Assembly: GCA_020740775.1 (NCBI GenBank)
Contig: JAHEWK010000004.1
Coordinates: 124,001 to 188,000 of the forward strand
Source of the DNA: Ilyonectria destructans
Taxonomy: Eukaryota > Ascomycota > Sordariomycetes > Hypocreales > Nectriaceae
Direction: 5' to 3'
Length of the DNA: 64,000 nt
How positions within the stretch are numbered: the first letter of the stretch is position 1; each line of letters starts with the position of its first letter. This document shows positions 53,641-64,000 of this stretch, one piece after another. The notes under the pieces are model-generated. The model did not search any database, was not told the DNA's origin, and saw nothing but the letters and a program-made list of their open reading frames with translations. The position numbers were made by a program, and so were the translations under genes.

Positions 53641-56201
53641 AGCCATATGGCCCCCGCGACGGATTCCGTGGACTCCGCAATCCTGTCGAGCATCGGATGG
53701 GTTGCTTACTCAGAAGAACCCTTAACATCTACCCAGCTTTGGATTGTCCTAGGCACGGATATCAAACGAGATGTTAATGATTTTGGCAAAGAAAAAGCAC
53801 AAAAATTCGAGTCAATAGTAAGATCGTTTGACGGATGGGTTATCATCGACGAGTTTAGCATAGGCCAGAGGGTTCACTTTTCTCATCCCTGTGCCAGATC
53901 GCATTTTCAAAAGAAGACACTGCAGTGGATCCCAGACATCAAGAACATTCTTGCCAAGACATGCATTGCCTACTTGTCTCTAAAAGCGTTCGAAACTGGC
54001 CCTTGCCTGACGGATATAGCTTACGCGGAGCGATTGGCGAAGTACCCCCTTCTACGAATATGCGTCTAAGCACTGGATAAAGCATGTTTCTGAAGCTCCC
54101 GATGTTGATTTTGAGTATGTGATCGAGTTCTTGTGACACGATTCCTTGGTATCGAGTGCACTTCAGGGGCGACCAACGCCTGCCGGCGAAGAGCGTCGCG
54201 AGGTGGAAACAAATGTGTCGGAGCTTCACACAGCCGCACAGTTGAACCTGGTCAGGGTTGTCGCTGCCATACTCGAATCCAATGCTGATCTTGCAACACA
54301 AGAGGATGCTCAAAGCAGGACTCCGCTATGGATGGCAATCGAACATGGACACCCTGACGTAGCAAGGTTGCTGTTGAATCACAATCATGAAACAACCATC
54401 GCTGTCACGCTGGTTCAACAAGGCAACTTGGAGAAGCTGCGTCTGCTCTTTAAAGCAGGCTACAAGATTAACACGTGCGGAACCTTTGACAGAACGCTCC
54501 TGCACTATGCAGTGATTCACGACAAACTGGATATTGCGGAAGAGCTGGTACAAAATGGCGCTAAGGTCAATTGTGAAGATCGAGATGGTTTAACGCCACT
54601 GAGTCTTGCCGTCCTGAAGAAGAAGAAACCCATTTTCACGCATCTACTTGAATCATCCGCCGGTGTGAAGGGAATTAAAGCGAGCAATTTATTTGACTTG
54701 TGTGCTGAGCCTGAGACAAAGGTAATGATGTTAGTGCAGGACGAATTTCGCAAGGGAGCCCTGTCATTCATCAACACGGATGAACTTGAAGCCCAGATCT
54801 CAAAAGTTTTGAAGGATGAAGGAAAGAAACGTTTATGGTAAGGCTGTATAACTGGCATTAAGTCTTCTTAGCCGTTAACAAGCGCCAGGTGCTTTTCCAC
54901 GAAGCTTGCCACAATCAGGTTGACTCAGCATCCATGGATCCAATTGGACGTGGATGTAAACGGACTTAGGTTTGGTCAGCCCCAAAACACAGCCGGCGAT
55001 GACAGGACATCAACGTACTTTGCAAGGCTTAGTTTCCCATCGGTAGCACCGACTGAATATCCCGCTCTTGCTCCCTGGTTGGCTAAACTCTCGGGTGGCT
55101 TGATTGTGACGCCCGTTGGATTCACATGGAGGATAATCTCCGCACAGAATGCGACGAATGTGTCCCAGCCCCAAGCCATCTTCACCTTCACCAATACACC
55201 TGAATTCACCATTGCCGAACAGCCACTCACGTACGTCCTGCAGTTAATTACTTGTCTAAAGGATAGGTGGATACAAGTCTGTAAGCAGGACCAAGTCGAA
55301 CTACCCGAGTTGGTTAGTATTCCCCAGGTTTCTGATACAAGAAAATCCCGCTTCCTATCACATATTCTTACGAAAGTTCGCTAGCGGAAGAGAGTTTTGA
55401 AAAGTTCAGGGGGGAGCAAGGAACTCTTGGGCAAGTTACTGCACCATGCGCAGAGGTGGACAGAGTCGCAACAACTGCTTCAACATCACTACAATGAGGC
55501 CATCTAGTTCAGCGAAAAGTATGTCCGTGACCATAATGAAGCTTCTGCATTAGAGGATGTGAAGGGTGCCCTCTATGACTTCAACGACACCATTGGCGAC
55601 CGTCTCGACAAACTGGAGAAAGCATCCGAGCGACTAATTGAGATTGTGAGACAACCCCCAGGTATATTGTCACTTGGAGATGCTAACTTCTTCTAGGAAT
55701 TCAACTTGGTCTCTATCAAGGAGGCCCGAGACGGAGTTACAATGTCGAGAAGTATGAAACGACTAAGCTGGATCACGGTATGTTTCTGCGGTCGAGGGCT
55801 CGAGACATTCAACCAGGGATTATTTCTCACACTTAAGCCTTGTAGTTTTTCTTTCTTCCGGCAACATTTTCAGCGGTAGGTTTACAACGCATATCCAAGC
55901 TCGTTTTTATCAAAGGCACTAATTAAATTTCTTCTCAGTCTCTACTTGGAATGAATATAAACTTGTTGGAGGATAACCCTCATTGGGGATGGTATCTAGT
56001 GGTGGGAGGAGTATGTTTGTGCCTCACCGTTGTGGGATTTCTAGTATTCAAGTTCACATCGGTTCGTTTACTTCTAGAGCTCATCTACAGTCGTTAAGAA
56101 TACTAACATACATCTATCTATAGCTTGAGGAAACGCTAGACGATATGGCGGAGAAAATAAAGCAGCGAATAAAGGGAGAAAAGCCAGAGGCTGTAGTGTG
56201 A
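53641..56201 (+). pseudogene. NLR-like ankyrin protein with CorA-like transmembrane C-terminus, disabled
   Basis: Order of blocks: a post-NACHT region (ILSSIGWVAYSEEPLTSTQL then HFSHPCARSHFQ), ankyrin repeats at 54210-54660 (TPLWMAIEHGHPDVARLLLN, LLHYAVIHDKLDIAEELVQN, TPLSLAVLKKKKPIFTHLLE), a long linker, then a CorA-type end: LVSIKEARDGVTMSRSMKRL, an intron, SLLGMNIN with the GMN signature at 55948-55956, and a second helix VVGGVCLCLTVVGFLVF. Lesions: an extra C at about 54045 shifts the frame, and stops occur at TGA 54134, TAG 55382 and TAG 55505. The stops are consistent with CGA-to-TGA and CAG-to-TAG changes. The NACHT core is absent. The last codons run into the LTR-like repeat, which supplies the final TGA at 56199-56201. 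Confidence 0.7.
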
Positions 56202-56565
56202 TGGGGCCAACGGTTTACCTAGAGTTTTAATACAGTAGAGGCTAGCAGCTAGCTTAGGATGGCCCTACTTGAGGCGTTAAGTCTTCTTGAGAAATAACAC
56301 GGTACGCTTTTTCCCTTCTTTAATTTAGACGATACTTTTTATTGTATTACACTCTTTATACTACAGCTGTTACAGCAGCTCTTATCAGTATTTTCCTTTT
56401 TCCTTTCTCTAAAGGCATCAGAAAGCAGTAGATTAATTGCTCTCTGTACCTTTTACCCTCAGGAGACTGCAGTGTTGTTACTTTCCTTTACCTTTTATCC
56501 CTCTCCAGCTCCTACCCTACAGACGAGTGTAATCTACACTAAGGGCCTCTCCCACCAACAAAACA
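56197..56565 (+). mobile_element. Solo-LTR-like repeat, copy B (AT-enriched)
   Basis: A 369-bp counterpart of 13926-14293, with the same TGTGATGGGGCCAACGG start and ACCAACAAAACA end. Relative to copy A it shows many C-to-T and G-to-A changes. It abuts the CorA-like pseudogene. Confidence 0.6.
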
Positions 56566-56861
56566 TCCTAATCACGCTAGATTATATACCCTACATCTCG
56601 GCCTGCCCTATACCCCTGTCCAGGATAAGCCCGATCGTCACAGTAGGGTATTCCAATGTAAACTCACCTCAGGACTCTATATTGGCGTATTGGTGTAGTC
56701 TGCCTGCGGGAGGCAGTTGTTAACACTGGATACGGATCTCTGAGATTAGATGTTCCACAACATGAAAGTAGAACGTGTTCGACTCAGCTCACGTGCTTTT
56801 GTCACACTGAGTGGATAGGATCACACTGATGATGATGAAAGCTCTTGATTTCTAGCTAAAG

Positions 56862-56970
56862 GACGGGCCTAGAGCCCGTCTTTATACATGATGAAGACGG
56901 CTGCTGCCGGAGGCGGCAGTCCGTCTCCGCCGCACAGGGGCCGGGGCCCTGTGGGTCCCGGGAACCGGGA
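56862..56970. repeat. Row of GC-rich hairpins
   Basis: GACGGGC (56862) pairs with GCCCGTC (56874); CTGCC (56904) with GGCAG (56915); CACAGGG (56933) with CCCTGTG (56947); TCCCGG (56956) with CCGGGA (56965). The segment stands out from the AT-rich surroundings and is shortly downstream of the LTR-like repeat, so it may be retroelement leader or terminator sequence. Confidence 0.45.
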
Positions 56971-58297
56971 TCGTGGTCACAGGGCCGACTATGTGGTCTG
57001 AGAAGGAGAGCAAAGTCGTGTTATCTAGGAAATGACCCCAAAATGTGACAGCTTTTAATCTTAATATAAATACCCTTCTGGTGTACTCTACTAGGCTAGG
57101 TTAAGTTTTTGCTTGTCGGCCAGCAAACCGTTCGCAATCAGATCGTGGGTCAGCTCGTGCTGCCAGGGTGCGGATGGGACAGGGCATACTGTAATATGGA
57201 CCCCGGCCTTAGGATTTGGGATTCTAGAAGCAAGGGTCATATTTTTAGCTGCATCACGACAACGTGCTCCGCATGGACCCGCGCCGTATTATCATCAGGG
57301 GCTCTTTATCCGAAAGTAGCTCAGGAGTAAGCGAACTGGACACCGTTCATGACATATCTATTTCGGTCAACCCTCAGTCACATACTACGTCTCACATAGA
57401 CGCCTGTGAGCCTGCCTTGTATCCTACGGTCCAGTCGACATTGCAAAATTAGTCAACTGATAGAAGGTAAAGGGCATCACCACTGAAGCATTAGCGACTA
57501 CAGGCATTTCGTCACCACTAGAGAAGCACAGTCCGCCTTAGACAACAAATTCAGTGCCTTTCCAAATCACATTCACAGGATCATACCGAGCCCTCAACCG
57601 GCAGGAAACATAGACTCATGTCAACTGTTGCTAGACTTCAGTAGATTTCAATGAAGCATGTCTGACATGCACGAACCTTTCCATCAGTGCACTATATCAT
57701 TGATCAGCCCGTCTCGATCAAGTCGTTGGTGAAAGTTTCCGAGTATTCTGGCCACCAGAGGGAAGTTTCGAGCCCCGACAGGCCGAGATTGCAGACACTG
57801 CAGCGCAGAAAGCCGCATAGCCGGTTGACGAATAAAAGCGAAGAAGCACAGGACTGTGCACAAGTCAACCGTCCCTTGCATTGAATGAACAGGGGCCGAG
57901 GAAGAAACCGACCAAACTCAATGATCCACTTGTACCGTATCCGTAAAATCTCGACGGATCCGGGCGCCTCGCGTAAATACTCGTCCCACTTTCTTCTGCC
58001 GATCACCTAGATCTACGCCGTCTCTGTGGATATGCGGAATGCAGTTAGGCCACCCCAGTATTTCATGCGGCGCTAGGCAGCCCCGACCAGCCGAGATTTT
58101 AGGTATGGAGTACGAGATTCAGGTACGAGGTTATAAAAAGTCAAAGGGGGTCAAGTACGAGAGAACTAGAACTAAAGTGTCCTAGTACACTTGCTGGGCC
58201 AGGAACTTTTGGCCACACTCAGCGTTACAAGCTCGTATCGCCATGTTTCCAGGAGGTCATGATGTCAACAATTTCGGTTCATCGGTAAGGCTTTCAG

Positions 58298-58303
58298 TAT
58301 AAG
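58298..58303 (+). promoter_or_regulatory. Probable TATA element of the GPI-protein gene
   Basis: TATAAG lies 155 bp before the ATG at 58453, with an A/C-rich leader after it. A second TATAAAAA is at 58132. Confidence 0.35.
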
Positions 58304-58452
58304 ATCCCACGACAACCCGAAAGCAAACAGACTCATTCAACAATTCGAAAAGGACTCATTACCAACATACCAACTCTCTCGATCTATCAATCTCATCTCC
58401 ACCATCCGAGCCTCTCCAGACACCAACGTCAACATCACTACACAACGAAAAG

Positions 58453-59397
58453 ATGGGTTTCAGCACTCGAGTTGCCCTTGTCGGGTCCCTACTGGCTGCC
58501 AGCTTCGCTGAGGCCTCGCCGTACTATGGCAGTGTCGCCAACACAACCGCTGGGCATGTCGTGTACACTACCGAAGTTGTCACTGCCTTGACTACTTACT
58601 GCCCTGCCGCGACAACCCTCACCTACAACGACAAGACCTACACTATCACTACGGCCACAACCTTGACCATCACTGACTGCCCTTGCACCATCAGCAAGCC
58701 TGTCGCTCCGACAACATCTTCAACTCCCAAGGATAAATGCGCTGAGGATTGCTACAACGCTTACAACAAGTGCCGCGGTCAGCCTGATGCGAACATGGCT
58801 ACTTGTGCTGCCGGGTATGCTTCTTGCCTTGGCTACAACCCCTTTGGCGGTGATGGATCTTTGATCACTCCTACTGCATGCTCGAAGACGGCCAGTGCCA
58901 CCGGTCCTGTGTACACCACCGAGGTTGTCACCGCTATCACCACCTACTGCCCTGAGCCCACGACTCTGACATACAACAACATGACCTACACTGTCACTAA
59001 GCCCACCACCTTCACCATCACCAACTGCCCCTGCACCGTCACCAAGCCTTCGGTTCCCACCAGCGCTGTCCCGACGAGCCCTGCTTCTACCTGCCCTCAG
59101 ATGTGCACCGATGCTTACAACAAGTGCCGTGGCCAGTCTGGCGCCAACATGGCCACCTGTGCGGCCGGGTATGCTTCGTGCCTCGGCTACAGCCCCTTCG
59201 ATAGCAACGGTTCTCTGGTCACTCCTACTGCCTGCTCCACCGGCGGTTCTGCAAGTGTTACTGCTCCCGGATCCGCCACTGGTACTGCGCCCGTGTCCGT
59301 CCCCACGACTCCCGCTGCAGTTCCCGCCAGCGGCGCTGCCGGACTCATGGCCCCTGGAGCCATGGTTCTTGCTCTTGGTGCCCTTATTCTGGTTTAA
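58453..59397 (+). CDS. GPI-anchored cell-wall protein with a duplicated Cys-rich module, 314 aa
   Basis: Secreted surface protein. The signal peptide is MGFSTRVALVGSLLAASFAEA. Two copies of one module follow. Each has a VYTTEVVTA(L/I)TTYCP start, a TLTYN...YT(I/V)T strand region ending NCPCT or DCPCT, a Ser/Thr/Pro spacer, and a Cys-rich end with AYNKCRGQ, NMATCAAGYASCLGY and TPTACS. Copy 1 covers about residues 37-146 and copy 2 about 152-258. A Ser/Thr/Ala/Pro-rich stretch and a hydrophobic tail (GAMVLALGALILV) after SGAAG mark GPI attachment. There is no catalytic motif; a structural or adhesive wall role is inferred. Codon third positions are C-rich, as in a well-expressed gene. Confidence 0.88.
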   Translation: MGFSTRVALVGSLLAASFAEASPYYGSVANTTAGHVVYTTEVVTALTTYCPAATTLTYNDKTYTITTATTLTITDCPCTISKPVAPTTSSTPKDKCAEDCYNAYNKCRGQPDANMATCAAGYASCLGYNPFGGDGSLITPTACSKTASATGPVYTTEVVTAITTYCPEPTTLTYNNMTYTVTKPTTFTITNCPCTVTKPSVPTSAVPTSPASTCPQMCTDAYNKCRGQSGANMATCAAGYASCLGYSPFDSNGSLVTPTACSTGGSASVTAPGSATGTAPVSVPTTPAAVPASGAAGLMAPGAMVLALGALILV

Positions 59398-59856
59398 AAA
59401 CTGGTTGAGAATCTGATATCATAGGATCTGGCCTGAAAGGCACAATATCCAGACTGGACGCCAACTCTGGAGCGAAGATGAGTAGCCAGGAGGCTTGGTG
59501 GTATTTGATATCTATTTCGTTCTCTTGTCTATCACATATGTAAATCCATCTAGGTTCTCATGTCTACCATGGAGGTGTATAGAATTTTACTTAATATTCG
59601 ACTGTATAGAGTTACGTCGCTATTTTTAATTTACCTTGAATTATGCACTCTTGAGTGCTGAAAACAAGGCCAAGTAAAATGAAGGAAAAAGAAGTCCGTT
59701 TACTTAGAGACAGGGCCTTTTTTATGAATATATTGTTACACATTCTAAGTTCGACTCCTTGAATCTTTCCGTTGATGGGACTGCTATTGCTGTTATTAAT
59801 CTAAAAGCTGTAACTTGCTTGGCAGAGAAGTCTGTCAGTAGCCGGGTCAGACACGG
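59398..59856. other. 3' flank of the GPI-protein gene, no gene seen
   Basis: Contains the probable 3' UTR and AT-rich spacer. Confidence 0.35.
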
Positions 59857-60680
59857 TTGAGCGAATGGGAAGATCGGGATGGAGTAATTCGACAAGTCTC
59901 AAGACAATTCGTGATGGTATTTGGATCGAAAGCTACTATGCCGTTGTTAACATCAAGATCTGTGTCATTTTTTTCGACAGCATTGCCATCAATATTCCCA
60001 ACGGTCGTCTTCTCGTTTTTGGGTCTATTATCATCAAGAACCTCGGGTTGGACGCTTCAAGTCAAGCCTACTCACCATGCTATCTAGCGTCGTCGCCAAG
60101 TTTGATGCTTGGGTCTCTAGCTTTATAGCCGCCAGGTGGTACAGCTGTGGTACTATTGTTGCCCGGTCACCTTAATTCATCCTCTTTTTGGTACGGCTCT
60201 GACCCCAGCTCAGTTATTCAGGCACTACTTCATGTATCTATCATGGCGTAAGTTTGAGTCCATCCCTTATAAAATCAGAACACGACTCACTCTCTGCAGC
60301 ACCTTATGCTATATCCATCTCCCTGCCCCAGGTCAATACTGCAGATCACACCAAGAAGGCTGTGATGTTTGCCATCGTCAACGTCAGTTATTCAGTTAGC
60401 AATTCGATCAGTCCTCAGACCTTTAATCCTGACCAGGTACCCCATGATACAGTATCAGCGAGGCGCCATTACCACGGTGTGCTATTATTGTGTATCTATC
60501 GTATTGGCATTGACCTACATCTTCTGTAGTCGAGAAAGGTTGAGTTAATTTGCCCTCCATTCGTCGTAGTTATAACAAATATTGCCAGGCGACTCAGTCG
60601 CAATGCTGCTCTCCGAGACTTAGCAGCCAGAAAGTCTAAAGTTGAAGAGCGGTATAAGCAGTATGAAAGCGGCTAGAAGA
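59857..60680 (+). pseudogene. Relic of a Dal5-like (anion:cation symporter) MFS transporter
   Basis: The scraps are in family order but in different frames. 59890-60050 reads FFDSIAINIPNGRLL, then VFGSIIIKNLGLDASS, a helix of the allantoate-permease family. 60340-60430 reads HTKKAVMFAIVNVSYSVSN then SISPQTFNPDQ. 60590-60665 reads LRDLAARKSKVEERYKQY, the usual cytosolic tail. The N-terminal half is missing, and frameshifts and stops separate the pieces. Confidence 0.6.
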
Positions 60681-61496
60681 GTTATAAGATATGATCAAGT
60701 TTCCAACGCGCATGTTCAGAGTTTGGATGAGAACTTTCTTCATACAGCTTTCCACCCAACCCACAGCGTCACTGTCACTCAGCCTGGTCTTCCATTTCCA
60801 TCTAGAATCGATTTGCTTCTTGCTCTCATTAGATTTTATGATCCACTGTCCAAGCATTGGCAGCACTTTGAACCTGCGGCCTGAGTCGCCCGTGATAATA
60901 ACTAGATTCTCCTTCCAGGTACGCAATCGATGATGTGGTCAGAGGTTCACGTACCGGCCACCTAGCACATCTCTTGTGTACAAATAAACGCTCCCTTGTG
61001 ACCGTAGCCCTTCACGAAAGAGATTTCTCATTGTTTCGTCGGCATATATTAGAATCTGGTGCCAATTCTCAGGGGACAATGATACATTACCTCTATTGTA
61101 GTTGGTGATACCGTCGCCAGAGGAACACGTCTCCTGCACATTGGTTCGTGGATCTGACTCGGAGAAGAAGCTAGGGCTGCGAATTTAAGTAACCGTCATA
61201 CCGCGAAATTCAGCATCAGGCGTCATCTGGACGTGCGCTGCGCTCCACGTTTTATTGGTCACCTGAGGAGCAACATCAAGAACAAGCCTAGTGATAAAAG
61301 TCCGAGAGCCCCAACAAATTTACATGATGGAGGATTTCTTTTCTTTCACAATTGTCTTTGGATACAATAAAAGCAAACTGTTGTTATATTATAATACATT
61401 TCTTCCCGTCCAACCAGCATACTAAATCAATACTAGATTAAAGTTGAAACCTCCTAAACTTCTGTTCTTGTTGCCCATTATCCTATGTTCTTGATA
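60681..61496. other. Intergenic, no gene seen
   Basis: Frames of 60-96 codons on both strands lack motifs. The right end is the 3' flank of the LsdA-like gene. Confidence 0.35.
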
Positions 61497-62651
61497 TTAA
61501 ATGACATTCCTGACCTGGATAACACCAGGCGCTGCGAGAGTTTTCCCAACAACAGCATCGGCCGATGCAAAATCCTTGCCAGTAGTGAGGGCAGCGTGAC
61601 TGAAACCTGCCATAAAATTCTCTTTATAAGGGAACTTGGCTTCCAATGTGACCTTATTCTTATTCCAGCGAACATTCTCGGCCTTGACACTAATGGGTAG
61701 CTGCTGGCCGGTAGTGTAGGTGATGTACAAGTTTTCGGATTTGCCATAGTAGTTCTTTGCAGACTTGGAACCCTTCAGATTCGCCTCAAATTTGAGTGTC
61801 TGATCCTTGGGCGCAATCTTGGCAATGGGGCCTCCGTTGACCAGAAGCGAGGGGAAGATTGGGATATTAATATTCTTGATATCGTTTGAGCATGACCCTG
61901 GCACAACAAACAGCTGCAGAGCAGACCAGGCGAATGCGGCAGGAACAGTTGTCAGGAATGGAGACTCAGAGGGAATTTCGCCAAGGTGAATGCGGTAGAA
62001 TCCATTCTGCTCACCCTCTTGGCCAATGACAGAAGAGACAAGGCGGACAATCTCAGATTGGCCTTCTGAAGCGAAGACTACGTTGGCATCCTGGAGAGCT
62101 CCAAGGACGACTGCTGTGAAGGTTTCGGCAAGGAATATGGCGTCATCGAGTTTGTTGACGGGGAACTGGTACCTGCAACCCGACGGAGCAAACTTTCCAG
62201 CTGACTTGAGAATTGCGACAGCTCCAATGGCATGCTGCTTTTCTTGCTGTGGGTGGTGTCAGTCGCATAAACCATCGATAATGGTCGGTGGATACAAACG
62301 TACGGCTAAGATGGTCCTGACAATCTGCTCGGACTCTCCGCGCTCATTTGATGGGACCTCATATCCTCTCACGCCTTGAGTGATGTTGTGGAGCAGAGAG
62401 CTAAAGAACGCAGTCTCGAAGAGTTCGTTGAAGGCAATGAGTTGGAAAGCGGTAGTGGAGCCGGGGCCCAGAGACTTGGGAAGAGGACTGCCGGGCAACT
62501 TTCCTAGGGCTTGGAGGGCGATCTGCTTCTCTTGAGAGTCATTCGGGAATGGGAAGCCGTCGCCCTTGGGGATGCCGAAAGATCGGGGGAGAATGCCACC
62601 GAGGGCAGAGCCGAAGAGGCCAGCTGAAGTAAGAAGAGTTGACACGAGCAT
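61497..62651 (-). CDS. LsdA/Rds1-like secreted protein with ferritin-like region, 365 aa
   Basis: Member of the fungal family that includes late sexual development protein LsdA and stress-regulated Rds1. Two exons, 62651-62304 and 62246-61497, join in phase 0 (RTILA then QQEKQHAIGAVAIL) over a GTACGT...CACAG intron. Features: signal peptide MLVSTLLTSAGLFGSALGG, the helical block ELFETAFFSSLLHNITQG, the Glu/His helix QEKQHAIGAVAILKSAG expected of a ferritin-like fold, SGCRYQFPVNKLDDAIFLAE, and a beta-rich C-terminal half. An ATG at 62732 would hide the signal peptide, so 62651 was chosen. A TTTATAA-like element lies about 70 bp upstream. The biochemical role of the family is not known. Confidence 0.82.
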
Positions 62652-64000
62652 ATTCGAAAAGGTTACGTTAGTTAGCTGGAGTTTACAGCATCTGATGAAT
62701 ATGCACAAGACCACTGAGCAGCTCTTGGCCATTATAAATAAAAGGTGCCTGTTTTAAAGGCTTCGGAAAACGGCGAATTGAGTTCAGTACAGACAACCCT
62801 TTCGGTATTTTCCAGCGCATGGTAGGTACACTCATGCTGACGACATGCATGCAAAGTGGCTAATGCCTCGGTGCGATTGATTTCGACAATTCCCTCTCGT
62901 TAAACCTTGCGGATGCCATGGAACTGTCTTGGGGAATCGATCGTCTGAAAATAGAATTCGATAGTTTCGAGTCGAGATCGTCATAGATCGAGGAGAGGAG
63001 CTGCACATCTACCATCATGGAGGGATCTTGACGATGAAGGAGAGCCGGGAGGCCGGGACCAGACTCGAAAAACACAATTACTCAGCTTGAGCTTACCTAG
63101 CGACTGAATTGAAGCTTGCTTTTTACATTGCGATTCCATGCAACGATGAAGGTTGTTCCTAGATCGCCCAGCCCTTGCAGGCGCCATATCCGAGTGTTCC
63201 GGACCACACGCTTTAGATAATGGGCGTGCAATATTTGCGGCTAAGCAGACTGTAAACGAAATCAGAGACCAGGAATTTGAGGGGAGGCGCTGATCTTGAG
63301 GCGTGATCAGTCTTAGTCCAGCCACCAAATGAGATTGCCACTTTACAACCGACACGGCGTCGTTCTGCAGCCTGCTCGCAAGGTTCCTTCCAGAAGATGG
63401 GGTTGCATCTCACCCATCTCACCCGGGAGCTGGGCTATCCGTAGGGCTAGAGCCAAAATCCTGCTGTAAAGCCTAGCGTAAGCATTGGCCGGGATATTCC
63501 AGCTGAAGCCCAACATGCAGGCCGAAACCTTGGATGATGTCAGAATGTCGCCATGAATACGAGGTTTCACTCAACTAATAGACTAATGTAATCAAACTAC
63601 CGGGGCGGCAAATACGAGCTCAACCATGTAGGATTCCGTCTCCGTTGTGGCTAAATACGTTTGTGCTGGTAGCGTGAAGCTCCCTGAGAGAATTTTGATC
63701 GTCGCCCGTGCTAAAACTGTAACAGGAAGATGCCACGACGATACTTCGCTAGTACAACCCGTTCATCCAGTCAAATGCAGGACCAGATATACAAAAAGTG
63801 TTGCCAAAAAGATCAGTAAACAGCTCTGTAGCATTTTAAAAACGATGTCTCTGCATTAACGAACGTCGAGTATTGCAGCTTGACCTATTTCAGCACGCAA
63901 TCCTTAGATTGTTAAAGTAACATACAATGTGGCTTGAATTTTCTGTGCCACCGCCAACCGAAAATTGCCGCCGCATGTTGCCGACGGGGCCTTGGCCGTA
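62652..64000. other. Right end of the window, no gene seen
   Basis: Contains the promoter of the LsdA-like gene. Frames of 60-124 codons on both strands overlap and show no recognisable motif. Confidence 0.4.

Larger units (their letters stand above)
56566..58452. other. Intergenic 1.9 kb with GC-rich hairpins
   Basis: No gene recognised. A run of hairpins lies at 56862-56970. Frames of 60-100 codons at 57109-58006 have no motif. The last 150 bp form the promoter and leader of the GPI-protein gene. Confidence 0.4.

Noticed and set aside
57109..58006. Frames of 60-100 codons between the LTR copy and the GPI-protein gene
   Set aside because: Both strands are open at random and nothing is recognisable.
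62981..63355. 124-codon minus-strand frame at the right end
   Set aside because: No motif, overlapping frames on the same strand, and no promoter-like element.

Overview
The window looks like nuclear DNA of a filamentous ascomycete (Pezizomycotina). Genes are interrupted by short GT-AG introns (about 40-220 bp) with CTAAC/CTAAT-like branch sites. There are several Zn(II)2Cys6 regulators, RTA1-family membrane proteins, a swollenin, a ccg-9-type trehalose phosphorylase, an NLR (NACHT-ankyrin) protein and a GPI-anchored wall protein. Gene-rich stretches alternate with AT-rich, gene-poor stretches holding decayed transposons and gene relics. Many relic stop codons are C-to-T changes (CAG to TAG, CGA to TGA), as repeat-induced point mutation (RIP) would leave. 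I saw no rRNA, tRNA or CRISPR array.

Layout. 0-4.6 kb: 3' exon of a ring-cleavage dioxygenase, a zinc-cluster regulator, and a broken EH-domain gene carrying an 8-bp transposon-footprint-like duplication. 5-13.4 kb: two RTA1-like genes around two divergent paralogous zinc-cluster regulators, then a tannase/feruloyl esterase gene. The 9-mer ATACTCGTA occurs seven times in this block's non-coding DNA. 13.4-20 kb: a solo-LTR-like repeat, one hypothetical gene, and decayed hAT and copia elements. 20-27.2 kb: a small hypothetical gene, an eight-exon zinc-cluster regulator, a RIP-mutated pogo/Fot1 element and an NAD(P)-dependent reductase. 28-33.4 kb: swollenin, then relics of a bacterial-type Tc toxin A subunit and a CHAT-domain protein. 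34.4-41.3 kb: trehalose phosphorylase with a one-base frameshift, a dehydrogenase relic and a multi-pass membrane protein. 43-56.2 kb: an NLR-associated block made of a SesB-like esterase relic, an intact NLR with an unusual C-terminal extension, an amino-acid permease, and an ankyrin-CorA-like pseudogene ending at a second LTR copy. 56-64 kb: GPI protein, a transporter relic, an LsdA/Rds1-like secreted protein, and empty sequence to the end.

The most coherent functional unit is the RTA1/zinc-cluster block (5-11 kb, perhaps including the esterase), where duplicated exporters, duplicated regulators and one shared promoter word suggest a small regulon for membrane or sterol stress. The second theme is immune-type genes (NLR, SesB, CHAT, ankyrin-CorA), mostly dead, next to transposon debris. 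Exon coordinates come from reading splice signals and reading-frame continuity by eye; product names come from recognised motifs, not database searches.
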